The position numbers and the translations under genes are program-made. Shown one piece after another: positions 43,961 to 53,207 of a DNA stretch of 64,000 bases; positions within the stretch are counted from its first letter, which is position 1, and each line of letters begins with the position of its first letter. The notes beneath the pieces were generated by a model. That model was not told the origin of the DNA. It ran no database searches and was given only the letters and a program-made list of their open reading frames with translations. The stretch is from Cohnella lupini (GTDB lineage: Bacteria > Bacillota > Bacilli > Paenibacillales > Paenibacillaceae): the NCBI RefSeq assembly GCF_003386205.1, contig NZ_QRDY01000006.1, positions 124,001 through 188,000 of the forward strand, in the 5' to 3' direction.

Positions 43961-45934
43961 TTACTCAACGTAATCCGTAAAATCCACGTTCTCTATAATC
44001 CAACGCTTGCGCGGGTCGACTTTATCGCCCATGAGCGTAGATACCCGGCGTTCGGCTTTGGCGGCATCCTCGATCTGTACCTGAAGGAACGTACGAGTCT
44101 CATAATTCATCGTCGTTTCCCACAGTTGATCCGGATTCATCTCGCCTAGTCCTTTATATCGTTGAAGCTCGGCGCCTTTGCCGATTTCCTTCATGTAATT
44201 GTTCAGTTGGTCGTCCGTCCAAGCATAACGCACGGTCTCGAGCTTGCCGGATTTTCTCGTCAGCTTGTAGAGAGGCGGCTGGGCGATGAACACTTTGCCG
44301 GCATCGATCAACGGTTTCATGTAACGGTAGAAGAACGTCAGCAGCAGCACCTGAATGTGGGCTCCGTCCGTATCCGCGTCCGTCATGATGATGATTTTCG
44401 AATAGTTGCACTCTTCGACGTCGAATTCCGAGCCTATTCCCGCGCCGATCGCCGCGATGATCGCCTTGTATTCGTCGTTCTTCAGAATATCGGCCAGCTT
44501 CGACTTCTCGGGATTCATCGGCTTGCCCTTAAGCGGCAGTATCGCTTGATATTTGGAGTCTCGCCCTTGCTTAGCAGAGCCTCCGGCCGAATCTCCTTCC
44601 ACGATAAACAACTCGTTGCGCGAGCTGTCCTTGGATTGCGCCGGAGACAACTTACCGCCGAGGCTAGGGCTCTCGCTCCGTTTCTTGCCGCTACGGATTT
44701 CTTCCCGCGCCTTGCGGGCGGCTTCGCGCGCTCTCGAAGCTTGAATGGATTTACGAATTAGCAGCTGACCGACCTGAGGATTCTCCTCCAGGAATACCGT
44801 CATCTTATCCGTGACGATCGCGTCTACCGCGCTGCGAGCCGATGCGCTGCCGAGCTGGTCCTTCGTCTGGCCGACGAATTCCACCTCGGACATCTTGATA
44901 TTGATTACGGCCATCAAGCCCTCGCGAAGATCGTTTCCCTCGAGGTTCTTTTCCTTCTCCTTGAGCTGTGCCGTCTTGCGGGCGTATTCGTTCAAGACTC
45001 GGGTATACGCCGTCTTGAATCCCGTCTCGTGCGTGCCGCCGCCGCGAGTCGGAATGGAGTTAACGAAAGATGCCAACGTCTCCGTGTATCCGTCGTTGTA
45101 TTGCAACGCGACCTCGACCTCGATATCGTCCTTCTCCGCCGTGAAGTGGATGACGTCGTGAAGGACCGATTTCTCCTCGTTTAAGAATTGCACGAATTGA
45201 CGCGCTCCGCCTTCGTAATGGAAGGTATCCGCTTTGCCGCTTCGCTCGTCCTTAATGTTTACCTTAAGCCCGGAATTGAGAAACGCGATCTCTTGAAGCC
45301 TTTCCGACAACGTATCGTAATTCATGCTGACGTGGCCATGGAAAACCTTCGGATCGGGCTTGAAAGTTACCTTCGTACCCGTTCTATTCGTGTTTCCAAG
45401 AACTTGCAGTCCGCCGACCGGCTCTCCGACGTGCTCCAAGCCACTCGCGTCGACCCAAGTTTCGAATCGCTGCTTATGTATTTTGCCGTCGCGGTAAATT
45501 TCCACTTCAAGCCACTCGGACAGCGCGTTGGTAACCGATGCGCCGACTCCGTGCAAACCTCCGGATTTCTTGTAACCTCCGCCGCCGAACTTTCCACCCG
45601 CATGCAGGATCGTGTATACGACGACCGGAGTCGGTATGCCGCTCTTATGCATACCCGTAGGTATGCCTCTCCCGTTATCCAAAACCGTTAACGAATTGTC
45701 CTGATGAACGGTAACGTCGATCCGGGAACAGAACTTCGCCAAATGCTCGTCCACGGCATTATCTACGATTTCCCATAACAAATGATGAAGTCCGGAAGCC
45801 GTCGTGCTGCCGATGTACATACCCGGTCTTTTGCGAACCGCGGTTAAGCCTTCAAGGATTTGAATATCGTCCGCGCCATATTCACTGCCCGCCAAAGCCG
45901 CGTTTTCAGTGAAAATATCTATTTGTTCGGTCAC
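43961..45934 (-). CDS. parE: DNA topoisomerase IV subunit B
   Basis: A 657-residue ATPase subunit. GHKL ATPase motifs: EIVDNAVDEHLA, DNGRGIPTG, GGLHGVGASVTNA. Transducer and TOPRIM domains follow with EGDSAGGSAKQGRD and the metal site DADTDGAHI. The GTG at 45934 is chosen because AAGGGGG lies nine bases upstream; an in-frame ATG at 45991 would add 19 residues of low-complexity sequence with no match. It is only 58 bases after the ABC-2 permease stop, without a terminator, so parE-parC may share transcripts with the genes upstream. Confidence 0.96.
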   Translation of the reverse strand: MTEQIDIFTENAALAGSEYGADDIQILEGLTAVRKRPGMYIGSTTASGLHHLLWEIVDNAVDEHLAKFCSRIDVTVHQDNSLTVLDNGRGIPTGMHKSGIPTPVVVYTILHAGGKFGGGGYKKSGGLHGVGASVTNALSEWLEVEIYRDGKIHKQRFETWVDASGLEHVGEPVGGLQVLGNTNRTGTKVTFKPDPKVFHGHVSMNYDTLSERLQEIAFLNSGLKVNIKDERSGKADTFHYEGGARQFVQFLNEEKSVLHDVIHFTAEKDDIEVEVALQYNDGYTETLASFVNSIPTRGGGTHETGFKTAYTRVLNEYARKTAQLKEKEKNLEGNDLREGLMAVINIKMSEVEFVGQTKDQLGSASARSAVDAIVTDKMTVFLEENPQVGQLLIRKSIQASRAREAARKAREEIRSGKKRSESPSLGGKLSPAQSKDSSRNELFIVEGDSAGGSAKQGRDSKYQAILPLKGKPMNPEKSKLADILKNDEYKAIIAAIGAGIGSEFDVEECNYSKIIIMTDADTDGAHIQVLLLTFFYRYMKPLIDAGKVFIAQPPLYKLTRKSGKLETVRYAWTDDQLNNYMKEIGKGAELQRYKGLGEMNPDQLWETTMNYETRTFLQVQIEDAAKAERRVSTLMGDKVDPRKRWIIENVDFTDYVE

Positions 45935-45992
45935 GAGTGGACCCCCTTGCTCATCTCTTGCGAATGCACTTGCAGACGCACTAACGTTCATT

Positions 45993-46982
45993 TTAATTCA
46001 ATATGTCTTGCTTCGTAAAGACGGTGAATGAAACGATCAACGCCGCAGCCCCCCAAATGGCTAATATAGCCAAGGAAAAACCTAGCGTCATTCCTTCGAT
46101 CGGAGGCGGCGTCCCTCGTAAATAAGAAGATATATCCAAATTGACGTTAAATAAATATTTGGCGCTTTTCCACGAGGATGCCATGTTTGCGAGAATCGTT
46201 CCGGCGATAATGGTCGCCATCATAGTCACGAAGCTAGCCGCCGTGCTTCGGACGAGCACCGATATCATTAATGCGATAATGGATACGACCATGGCTGAAA
46301 CCCAGATCAGCCCCGACTGCATAAGCAAGTAAACCCCCTGGGTCACCGCGTGCACTCCGTTCGTATTCACGTCGGCTCCCTGGACTTGAAACCCGACGAA
46401 TACGGGCTCCCCCCATCCTCCGTAACCGAATACCAGACCGGAAACGAGATAGCATAGTAGCGCCGTCGTAATAACGATCAGCGAAACGTATAACGTGAGT
46501 GTAACCAATTTCGACATGAGAATGCGCCACCTGCGTACGGGACGGGTCAATAGCATTTTAATTGTTCCCGTTGACCGTTCCGAAGAAACGAGATCCGAAG
46601 CGATCGCCAGAACCATAAGCGGAATAAACAATGTAACCGAATTATCCATGAACGTACGCGTAAAAGTTACGGCGTTCGGCGTCTGAGGATTGATATCGTG
46701 ATCCAAATAATATTGTAGCTGCTGTACGAGCGCGCGACGCCACTTTTTCCATTCTTCCGGAATTCTGTCGCTGCTCAGGGCGTTCGTATTGTCCGTAATC
46801 CTGCTTTGCAGCTCGGATCGCCAGTCCGAGTGGAACTTCTCGGTCGTACTTTGGGAAATCTTCATCTGCGCGTACACGAATACGGGGATGAGGATCATCA
46901 GAATGAGCACGATAACGGCGAATCGCTTCTTTTTCCATACCTTCAATGTCTCATTGTGGATTAATGCCAACATATTAGCCAA
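45993..46982 (-). CDS. ABC-2 type permease
   Basis: A 329-residue membrane protein of the ABC-2 exporter type: TM1 (about 19-37), a long extracytoplasmic loop, and five more membrane segments (for example SVTLFIPLMVLAIASDLVSS, SLIVITTALLCYLVSGLVF). The C-terminus ends KQDILN. It pairs with the ATPase gene that overlaps its start by eight bases. The start is a TTG at 46982 with GGAGGG; an ATG nine bases later is possible. Confidence 0.88.
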   Translation of the reverse strand: MANMLALIHNETLKVWKKKRFAVIVLILMILIPVFVYAQMKISQSTTEKFHSDWRSELQSRITDNTNALSSDRIPEEWKKWRRALVQQLQYYLDHDINPQTPNAVTFTRTFMDNSVTLFIPLMVLAIASDLVSSERSTGTIKMLLTRPVRRWRILMSKLVTLTLYVSLIVITTALLCYLVSGLVFGYGGWGEPVFVGFQVQGADVNTNGVHAVTQGVYLLMQSGLIWVSAMVVSIIALMISVLVRSTAASFVTMMATIIAGTILANMASSWKSAKYLFNVNLDISSYLRGTPPPIEGMTLGFSLAILAIWGAAALIVSFTVFTKQDILN

Positions 46983-47946
46983 TTTTCTCGCCCTCCGTAA
47001 GCTTCAGGAATAGCTCTTCCAGCGACGGCGCCACGCGTTGAACGGAATGAAGGCCGATACCGGCCGCAACGAGACGGTTCACCCAATCCGTTATTCGGCT
47101 CTCGTCCATGATCGTGATAATCGGCTCGTGAAGCGTATTAAGCAAACCTTCGTCGATTTGATGCTGCTCGTCCGCAATCAGTTGAACGTCCGGCTGATCC
47201 TTGAACATTTCCCGAGCGGCTTCGGGACGATCCGCCTGCCAGATCGTATAGGTGCCGGCTTGCGATACGAGCTCGTCTACTTCGCCGACGGCGATGACAT
47301 CCCCGTGCGCGATAATAGCAACCCTGTCGCACATCAGCTGAATTTCGCTCAGGAGATGGCTGGAAATAAACAAGCTCATGCCGCTCTCGGCCAGGTTGCG
47401 AATAAACTCGCGCAATTCTTTGATCCCCTTCGGATCGAGGCCGTTCGTCGGCTCGTCGAGGATGAGCAGCTTGGGGTTCCCTAGTAAAGCCTGCGCGATG
47501 CCCAATCGTTGCCGCATTCCCAGCGAGTAAGTTTTCACTTTGTCGTTAATTCTCTGGTCGAGTCCGACGATATCCACGACCTCCGTAATTCTCGTGCGCG
47601 TGATGCCCGATTGCATGCGAGCGAAGTGCTCGAGATTTTCCCACCCCGTCATAAAGGTGTACATTTCCGGATTTTCCACGATGCAACCGATATGCGCCAG
47701 CGCTCTTTCCGGATGGGTACCTATATCTTCTCCGCAAACGATAATTTTTCCCGCGGTCGGCTTGATCAGATCGACGAGCATGCGGATCGTCGTCGTTTTA
47801 CCGGAACCGTTCGGGCCCAGAAAACCGAATATTTCCCCAGCGTACACGTCGAAAGAAACTTTATGGATAATCGGCTTACGGCCGATCGATTTTTGAAGCC
47901 CTTGAACCGACAGGACGATTTCTCTTTCTTTCGCGGTCGAGTTCAT
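46975..47946 (-). CDS. ABC transporter ATPase (BcrA-type)
   Basis: A 323-residue ATPase: Walker A GPNGSGKTT, signature YSLGMRQRLGIAQAL, Walker B LLILDEPTNGLDP, and a C-terminal domain of about 95 residues after FISSHLLSEIQ. It matches BcrA-like exporters for antibiotics or lantibiotics, or general ABC-2 exporters. The substrate is unknown. It is 33 bases downstream of the SGNH hydrolase gene, and the permease follows with an overlap, so it may be co-transcribed with both. Confidence 0.9.
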   Translation of the reverse strand: MNSTAKEREIVLSVQGLQKSIGRKPIIHKVSFDVYAGEIFGFLGPNGSGKTTTIRMLVDLIKPTAGKIIVCGEDIGTHPERALAHIGCIVENPEMYTFMTGWENLEHFARMQSGITRTRITEVVDIVGLDQRINDKVKTYSLGMRQRLGIAQALLGNPKLLILDEPTNGLDPKGIKELREFIRNLAESGMSLFISSHLLSEIQLMCDRVAIIAHGDVIAVGEVDELVSQAGTYTIWQADRPEAAREMFKDQPDVQLIADEQHQIDEGLLNTLHEPIITIMDESRITDWVNRLVAAGIGLHSVQRVAPSLEELFLKLTEGEKIG

Positions 47947-47979
47947 CTTCTGACTCCTCCTTCATCAAGGTTATCGGGG

Positions 47980-48795
47980 TTATTGAAGCGCTTGAACGAT
48001 TCTGTCTGATATTCTCGCGTATCCATCGGCATTCGGGTGAAAATGATCCGAAGAAAGGTATCGGTTGATGCTGAATTCAAATAAATCATAAGTGGGAACG
48101 ACCGTCGCGTTGCCGTCCGCTTTCGCCAGCCCGTAAGCGAAATCGTTCCATTTCGCGACGACCTCGCTTGCAGGTCTCATCTCGGGTAAATCGTAGAAGG
48201 CATTATATAATCCGACATAGATGATCCGCGCCGTCGGGTTGAGCTCTCTCACTTTACGGAACACCGTTTCGAGCCGCGGCTCCGTTTCCGGTAACTGCTC
48301 CAATAGCAGCTCGGGAGACAAATCACCGCCTTCTATAAGCGAACCGCCGTCCTGGGCGATCTGGAACAAATCGTTGCCGCCTATCGTCATCAGAACGATG
48401 TCGGCTTTGCCGATCGCGTTTCGATAGCCGACTTGGCCCAATTCCGTCGCCAATTCATGCGCCTTTAATCCGTTGACGGCCAAGTTATTGACCAGATGAA
48501 CGGGCTTGTCCATTTGCTTCGCCAGGCTGTCGACGACCCTCGTAACGTAACCTTCCCCTGTCGCATCGCCAGTCCCTTTCGTTAACGAATCTCCGATCGA
48601 AGTGACGAACAGCTCCTTCTTCCCGCTCCAATCTCCTCCCGTCGCGGTTTCGGGAGCGGACTTCTCCGGCAAAGTCTGGCCTACGTTGGGAAACCAAGTA
48701 TCTTTAAGCGCCCAACCGAAACCCGTTAATAGGACTAGCAGGCAAATCAGAGCAGTCCAGCCTAATATTCTCCACAACCAGGATGACGAGTTCAC
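47980..48795 (-). CDS. SGNH/GDSL hydrolase with an N-terminal membrane segment
   Basis: A 271-residue hydrolase. An uncleaved-looking N-terminal TM segment (about 8-29) places the domain outside the membrane. The SGNH blocks are visible: Ser70 in TSIGDSLTKG, GGND with Asn141, and the Asp250/His253 pair in SSDHFHPNADGY. This is a lipase/esterase fold, and the substrate is unknown. The start GTG at 48795 has AGGGGAG upstream. Array C lies directly upstream, in the region from which the gene is transcribed. Confidence 0.92.
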   Translation of the reverse strand: MNSSSWLWRILGWTALICLLVLLTGFGWALKDTWFPNVGQTLPEKSAPETATGGDWSGKKELFVTSIGDSLTKGTGDATGEGYVTRVVDSLAKQMDKPVHLVNNLAVNGLKAHELATELGQVGYRNAIGKADIVLMTIGGNDLFQIAQDGGSLIEGGDLSPELLLEQLPETEPRLETVFRKVRELNPTARIIYVGLYNAFYDLPEMRPASEVVAKWNDFAYGLAKADGNATVVPTYDLFEFSINRYLSSDHFHPNADGYARISDRIVQALQ

Positions 48796-48913
48796 GATAT
48801 CTCCCCTATCTAAGACGATTCCAACCGAATCGTCGAATTTCCTCTGTTTTCCACGATAACGGTTCTGACGACAATTTTCAAATCCGGGCAGCGAAAAGCG
48901 TGGGTCGACTGTC

Positions 48914-49200
48914 TTTGGAGCGGCTGCCTATCTGTAAATTGGGCGAGCCGACGCTGCTTTGGCGGATTTAGAGCGGCTGCGCGGCTTTAAATCGACGATG
49001 GAGGTGATTTCGGCGGAATTAGAGCGGCGGCGCGACTTTAAATCGACGATGGAGGTACTTTCGACGGAATTAGAGCGGCTGCGCGGCTTTAAATCGACGG
49101 CTGAGGTGATTTCGGCGGAATTAGAGCGGCTAGGCCGCTTTAAATCGGCGATGGAGGTACTTTCGACGGAATTAGAGCGGCGGCTACGCCTCTTAAAGAG
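48914..49200. repeat. Tandem repeat array C, exact 51-bp period, five full units plus a partial one
   Basis: The base before GAGCGG is at 48970, 49021, 49072, 49123 and 49174, each exactly 51 apart; a degenerate sixth unit starts near 48914. Units 1 and 3 contain GGTGATTTCGGCGG, units 2 and 4 GGTACTTTCGACGG, so alternate units match and neighbours differ. The plus strand is open (17-residue repeats like LERLRGFKSTMEV) but without a ribosome site. It lies upstream of the SGNH hydrolase and after the terminator of the ABC exporter pair. Confidence 0.92.
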
Positions 49201-49254
49201 TAAGACTTCTTTCTGAGCCTAAGGGATATCGACAAAGAGAAGAAAATGAGAATG

Positions 49255-49311
49255 CATAAAAAACGTGAAAACCGTCCGATCAACGCTTTTCGCGCCAATA
49301 GAACGGTTTTC
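49255..49311 (-). terminator. Terminator of the heterodimeric ABC exporter unit
   Basis: GAAAACCGT (49267-49275) pairs with ACGGTTTTC (49303-49311) around a 27-base loop; on the minus strand ACGTTTTTTATG follows. It lies 39 bases past the exporter stop. Confidence 0.75.
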
Positions 49312-49350
49312 ATCCCTACTGTATCCAAACTGAGCTACCTTTCCGACGAA

Positions 49351-51150
49351 TCAAGCGGACAAGAACCGATACTGAGCATCGACCAAATTACGATAATGCC
49401 CCGGACGCTTCATGAGCTCCTCGTGATTGCCTTGGTCCACGATTTCCCCGTGATCCAGAACGACGATGCGATCGGCGTGACGTATGGTGGATAATCGATG
49501 GGCAACGATGAACGAGGTACGTCCTTGCAGCAACGTCGCGAGCGCCTCTTGAATGCGCAATTCCGTCTCGGTGTCGATGCTGGCCGTCGCTTCATCCAGA
49601 ACGAGGATTCTCGGATTGGCTAGCAGCGCCCTGGCAAAGGACAGCAGCTGCCTCTGACCTACGGAAAGCGCGTTGCCTCTCTCCTCTACTTCCGTGTCGT
49701 AGCCGTTCGGAAGGTCCGCTATGAAATCGTGCGCCCTCACCGAACGAGCTGCGGCTTCTACGTCCGCATCGGATGCGCCGGGACGTCCGTAGCGGATGTT
49801 ATCGCGAATCGAACCGGAGAAGATAAACGTATCCTGCAAGACGATTCCGATCTGAGAACGCAGACTCTCGATCGTCACGTCGCGCACGTCGATACCGTCC
49901 AGCAGTACTCTTCCCTCTACCGTGTCGTAGAACCGGCAGAGCAAGTTCACGATCGTGCTTTTCCCCGATCCGGTATGACCTACGAGCGCTACGGACAATC
50001 CCGCCTTGATGTCGAGATCTATCCCTTTCAGGGCCGGACGATCCTTCTCGTATCCGAAGGTCACGTTCTCCAGTCGAACGTCGCCGCGAAGCTCGGGCAA
50101 TTTGCCGGCTTTCTCCTTCTCGGGAACGGCAGGCTTCTCATCCATGAACTCGAATATGCGTTCCGCCGAGGACATGGAGATCAGCAATTGGGAGTACATG
50201 TTGCCTAGTCGAGTAATCGGCTCCCAGAAGCTGCCCACGTAAGTAATGAAGGCAACTAGCACGCCGACGGTCATCACGCCGGATTGGATCAAATAAGTTC
50301 CGTATAACAACAGGATTAGCGTGCCGATGGCGGAAGTAATCTCGATTACGGGACCGAACAATTGATTCAGCGCGGATGCCAAGTTCCACGAACGGATATT
50401 GCTCGTATTCATTCTGTCGAAGAATCCGATGTTCTCCTTCTCCTGCGCGAAAGCTTGCGTAACCCGAATGCCTTGAATGCTCTCGTTCAGATGCGCGTTG
50501 ATTCTGGATTGTTTGATGCGCACGACCTGCCAAGCCATCCGTATTTTTTTACGCAATGCGGACGATACGAGGAACATGACCGGAACCGTGATCATAATCG
50601 CGATTCCCAGCTTAGGCTCCATCACCAGCAGGATGATCGTGATTCCGACCAACTGCACGATATCGATCGCGGAGTTAATGACTCCGTTGGTGAACATATC
50701 CTGCAGGGAGTTGACGTCATTCGTCACACGGACGAGCACGGAGCCCGCGGGACGCTTATCGAAAAAGCGGAAGGACAACGATTGAATATGCTTGAACAGT
50801 GCCGCCCTCAAGTCGAAAATAACCTTCTGCCCGATCTCGTTCGTCTGCTGTATCGTGTACCTTTGAGCCCACCAACGCATACCATACATGGCTAACATTA
50901 TGACTACCAACGTAACCAAAAGCGATACGCTGCCTTTGCCGTCTTCCGGATGAATGGCCCGGTCGATCGCCATGCTCATAAGAAACGGTATCGCCAAGCG
51001 CGACATCATTCCGAATACCGTCATGACGAACACGACGCGGGTAATCGAGGTTTGATAAGGCTTTGCGAAAGCGAACAATCTTCCGATCTGTTTCCAGTTG
51101 AACGGCTTCTCGATCAACTCATCGTCCTGATATACGAATTGGCGGCTCAT
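49351..51150 (-). CDS. Heterodimeric ABC exporter half-transporter with LSVGQ signature
   Basis: A 599-residue half-transporter: six TMs (about 25-330) then an ATPase with Walker A GHTGSGKST and Walker B ILVLDEATASID. Its signature is LSVGQ, not LSGGQ, so this subunit offers the degenerate signature of one ATP site. The partner gene, overlapping by four bases, carries an Asp in place of the catalytic Glu. This is the arrangement seen in BmrCD/LmrCD-type heterodimers, where one of the two sites is inactive. The substrate is unknown; multidrug export is one possibility. Confidence 0.92.
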   Translation of the reverse strand: MSRQFVYQDDELIEKPFNWKQIGRLFAFAKPYQTSITRVVFVMTVFGMMSRLAIPFLMSMAIDRAIHPEDGKGSVSLLVTLVVIMLAMYGMRWWAQRYTIQQTNEIGQKVIFDLRAALFKHIQSLSFRFFDKRPAGSVLVRVTNDVNSLQDMFTNGVINSAIDIVQLVGITIILLVMEPKLGIAIMITVPVMFLVSSALRKKIRMAWQVVRIKQSRINAHLNESIQGIRVTQAFAQEKENIGFFDRMNTSNIRSWNLASALNQLFGPVIEITSAIGTLILLLYGTYLIQSGVMTVGVLVAFITYVGSFWEPITRLGNMYSQLLISMSSAERIFEFMDEKPAVPEKEKAGKLPELRGDVRLENVTFGYEKDRPALKGIDLDIKAGLSVALVGHTGSGKSTIVNLLCRFYDTVEGRVLLDGIDVRDVTIESLRSQIGIVLQDTFIFSGSIRDNIRYGRPGASDADVEAAARSVRAHDFIADLPNGYDTEVEERGNALSVGQRQLLSFARALLANPRILVLDEATASIDTETELRIQEALATLLQGRTSFIVAHRLSTIRHADRIVVLDHGEIVDQGNHEELMKRPGHYRNLVDAQYRFLSA

Positions 51151-52949
51151 CCCGTCACCCGCCTTTCCGATGCCTTGGTTGACGCATCGACCTGCGCGTC
51201 CAATTCCTCTGGCCTGTCGGCGTATTGTATGCGGTATGTCTCGCGGTACAAGCCAGGTTGCCGCACGAGCTTGTCATGCGTTCCGCGTTGGATCGTGTGG
51301 CCTCGCTCCAGAACGACGATCTCGTCGGCGCGTCGAAGAGTCGAGATCCGATGCGCGATCATGAATACCGTTCGTCCCGCCATGACTTGGCGAATCGCCA
51401 TTTGAATCTCGTGCTCCGTTTCCATATCCAACGCGCTGGTCGCATCGTCCAATATGAGGATTTTAGGTTTGCTTAGCAGAGCTCGCGCGATCGCGATCCG
51501 TTGCTTCTGGCCTCCCGAGAGCCCCATGCCCCGTTCGCCGACGATCGTATCGTAGCCTAATGGAAGCTCGCGAATAAATCCTTCCGCTTGCGCCAGTCTT
51601 GCAGCTTCTTCGATTTCTTCGCTCGTCGCGTTCGGGAAGCCGTAGCTGATATTCTCTTTAATCGTGGTCGAGAACAGGAACGACTCCTGGAAAACGATCG
51701 CGGTCTGACTCCTCAAGCTTGCGAGCTCGATATGACGAACGTCGATGCCGTCCAGCGTCAACGAACCTTCGCCGACGTCGTAAGTTCTAAGCAGCAATCC
51801 GACCGCAGTCGATTTGCCGGAGCCCGTGCCGCCCAAGAAGCCGATGACCGAACCTGCCGGAGCGTTCAGATTGAAACCCAACAATGCGGAAGGAAGATCG
51901 TCCCGGTTCGTATACCGGAAGCTGACATCTTCGTATCGGATATGTCCTTTTACTTCGTTGTTATCCAGCACGAGCGCTTTGGAATTATTTTTAACGGCAA
52001 TCGGTTGATTGAGCAATTCAAGCAGTCGCTCTCCCGATGCTTTGGATTGCGTATAGTTATTGATTTGGAAGCCCAACGTCCAGAGCGGCGCTACGATCAA
52101 ACCGAGCATTCCCGTCAAGGCGACGAGATCGCCAAGCGTGAGCGTGTTGTCGATAACTCTCCAGCCTCCGACGAGCAGTAACGCCGCAACGCTTAAGTTG
52201 GCGATAAACTCGATCATCGGAAAATATTTTGCCCAAACGCCCGCCAATTGCAAGTGATTGTCGCGGTAATCCGTGTTTTCCTTCACGAACTTGTTGATTT
52301 CGAAGGGCTCGCGGGCAAAGGATTTAACCGTTCTGACTCCCGTAATGTTCTCTTGCACCCTGACGGTTAAGCGACCGACAGCGGAACGAATCGAACGGAA
52401 AACCGGATGGATGTTCTGCTCGAAACGGATGGCAACGAAACCAAGAACCGGAATAATAGCGAGAATCATCAATGTAAGCTTCCAATCGATAAAAAACATC
52501 ATCGTGAATCCGAATAGAAGCAGAAATGCCGTGTTAAGCAGTTGGGCGAATCCGAACCCGATAAAGTTCCGAATTCCCTCGATATCGGCGGTCAACCTCG
52601 ACATGAGATCTCCCGTTCTTGCCGTGTCGTAATAGGAGAACGATAATTGCTGCAGCTTCTCGTAACAGCCGTTGCGCAACCGATATGCCAATCTGTTGCC
52701 AAGTCTGCCCCCGCTAAATCCGTGAACGTACTGAAAACCGGCTTTGACGAAGATAATGCCTACCGCCGCGAGAGACAAACCTAGAACCCCCGAATATTCG
52801 CTTGGAATGATCATGTCGTCGATTAGCGTCCTCAGCAGCAGAGGGTAAACCAATCCAAGCGCGGTTGCGATCGCCAGTCCGACTACGGACCCCCATAGAA
52901 AGCCTTTGTCTTGCCAATAATACGATTTCAATGCCCGAAAAATATCCAA
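51147..52949 (-). CDS. Heterodimeric ABC exporter half-transporter with Asp in Walker B
   Basis: A 600-residue half-transporter: six TMs, Walker A GGTGSGKST, signature LSGGQKQRIAIARAL, and Walker B ILILDDATSALD, where Asp replaces the catalytic Glu. Together with the LSVGQ of its partner this predicts one degenerate ATP site. I choose the TTG at 52949, seven bases after AGGGGAGG, over the GTG at 52967, which lies inside that site region. It is the first gene of the exporter pair. Confidence 0.9.
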   Translation of the reverse strand: MDIFRALKSYYWQDKGFLWGSVVGLAIATALGLVYPLLLRTLIDDMIIPSEYSGVLGLSLAAVGIIFVKAGFQYVHGFSGGRLGNRLAYRLRNGCYEKLQQLSFSYYDTARTGDLMSRLTADIEGIRNFIGFGFAQLLNTAFLLLFGFTMMFFIDWKLTLMILAIIPVLGFVAIRFEQNIHPVFRSIRSAVGRLTVRVQENITGVRTVKSFAREPFEINKFVKENTDYRDNHLQLAGVWAKYFPMIEFIANLSVAALLLVGGWRVIDNTLTLGDLVALTGMLGLIVAPLWTLGFQINNYTQSKASGERLLELLNQPIAVKNNSKALVLDNNEVKGHIRYEDVSFRYTNRDDLPSALLGFNLNAPAGSVIGFLGGTGSGKSTAVGLLLRTYDVGEGSLTLDGIDVRHIELASLRSQTAIVFQESFLFSTTIKENISYGFPNATSEEIEEAARLAQAEGFIRELPLGYDTIVGERGMGLSGGQKQRIAIARALLSKPKILILDDATSALDMETEHEIQMAIRQVMAGRTVFMIAHRISTLRRADEIVVLERGHTIQRGTHDKLVRQPGLYRETYRIQYADRPEELDAQVDASTKASERRVTG

Positions 52950-53125
52950 AAATGGTCCTCCCCTCACTGCTTTCTACGGCAGTTTAGCTCAACCGCTATC
53001 CCTCGGCAACAGCGCTATGCGGTCCTATTCGACCTTCCCATGGAAGCTATGGCTTTGAGCACGACACATGCAACGAATATCTCCGATATCGTCGCTTATC
53101 GTACCTTATATCCCCTATTTGGCAC

Positions 53126-53141
53126 GTTTGCGCGAGCAAAC
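53126..53141. promoter_or_regulatory. 16-bp perfect inverted repeat upstream of the ABC exporter
   Basis: GTTTGC and GCAAAC flank GCGA. It lies about 180 bases upstream of the ABC exporter start, just after the dynA terminator. It could be an operator or a small hairpin. The rest of 52950-53149 has no supported gene. Confidence 0.35.
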
Positions 53142-53149
53142 ATTAGACA

Positions 53150-53196
53150 ATAAAAGAAAAGGCCTTCTTCCATCCGGTAGATGATGGAAAAAAGCC
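53150..53196 (-). terminator. Terminator of the dynamin gene
   Basis: GGCcTTcTTCCATC (53161-53174) pairs with GATGGAAaAAaGCC (53183-53196) around a short loop; the minus strand continues with TTTTCTTTTA. It begins 12 bases past the dynamin stop. Confidence 0.85.
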
Positions 53197-53207
53197 CGTT
53201 TTGAATG

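Noticed and set aside
378-49200. CRISPR arrays
   Set aside because: Units repeat over their whole length with no constant repeat and unique spacer pattern, and there are no cas genes.
48959-49216. 85-codon plus-strand reading frame in array C
   Set aside because: No ribosome site, a TTG start and pure repeat composition; read as part of the array, not as a gene.
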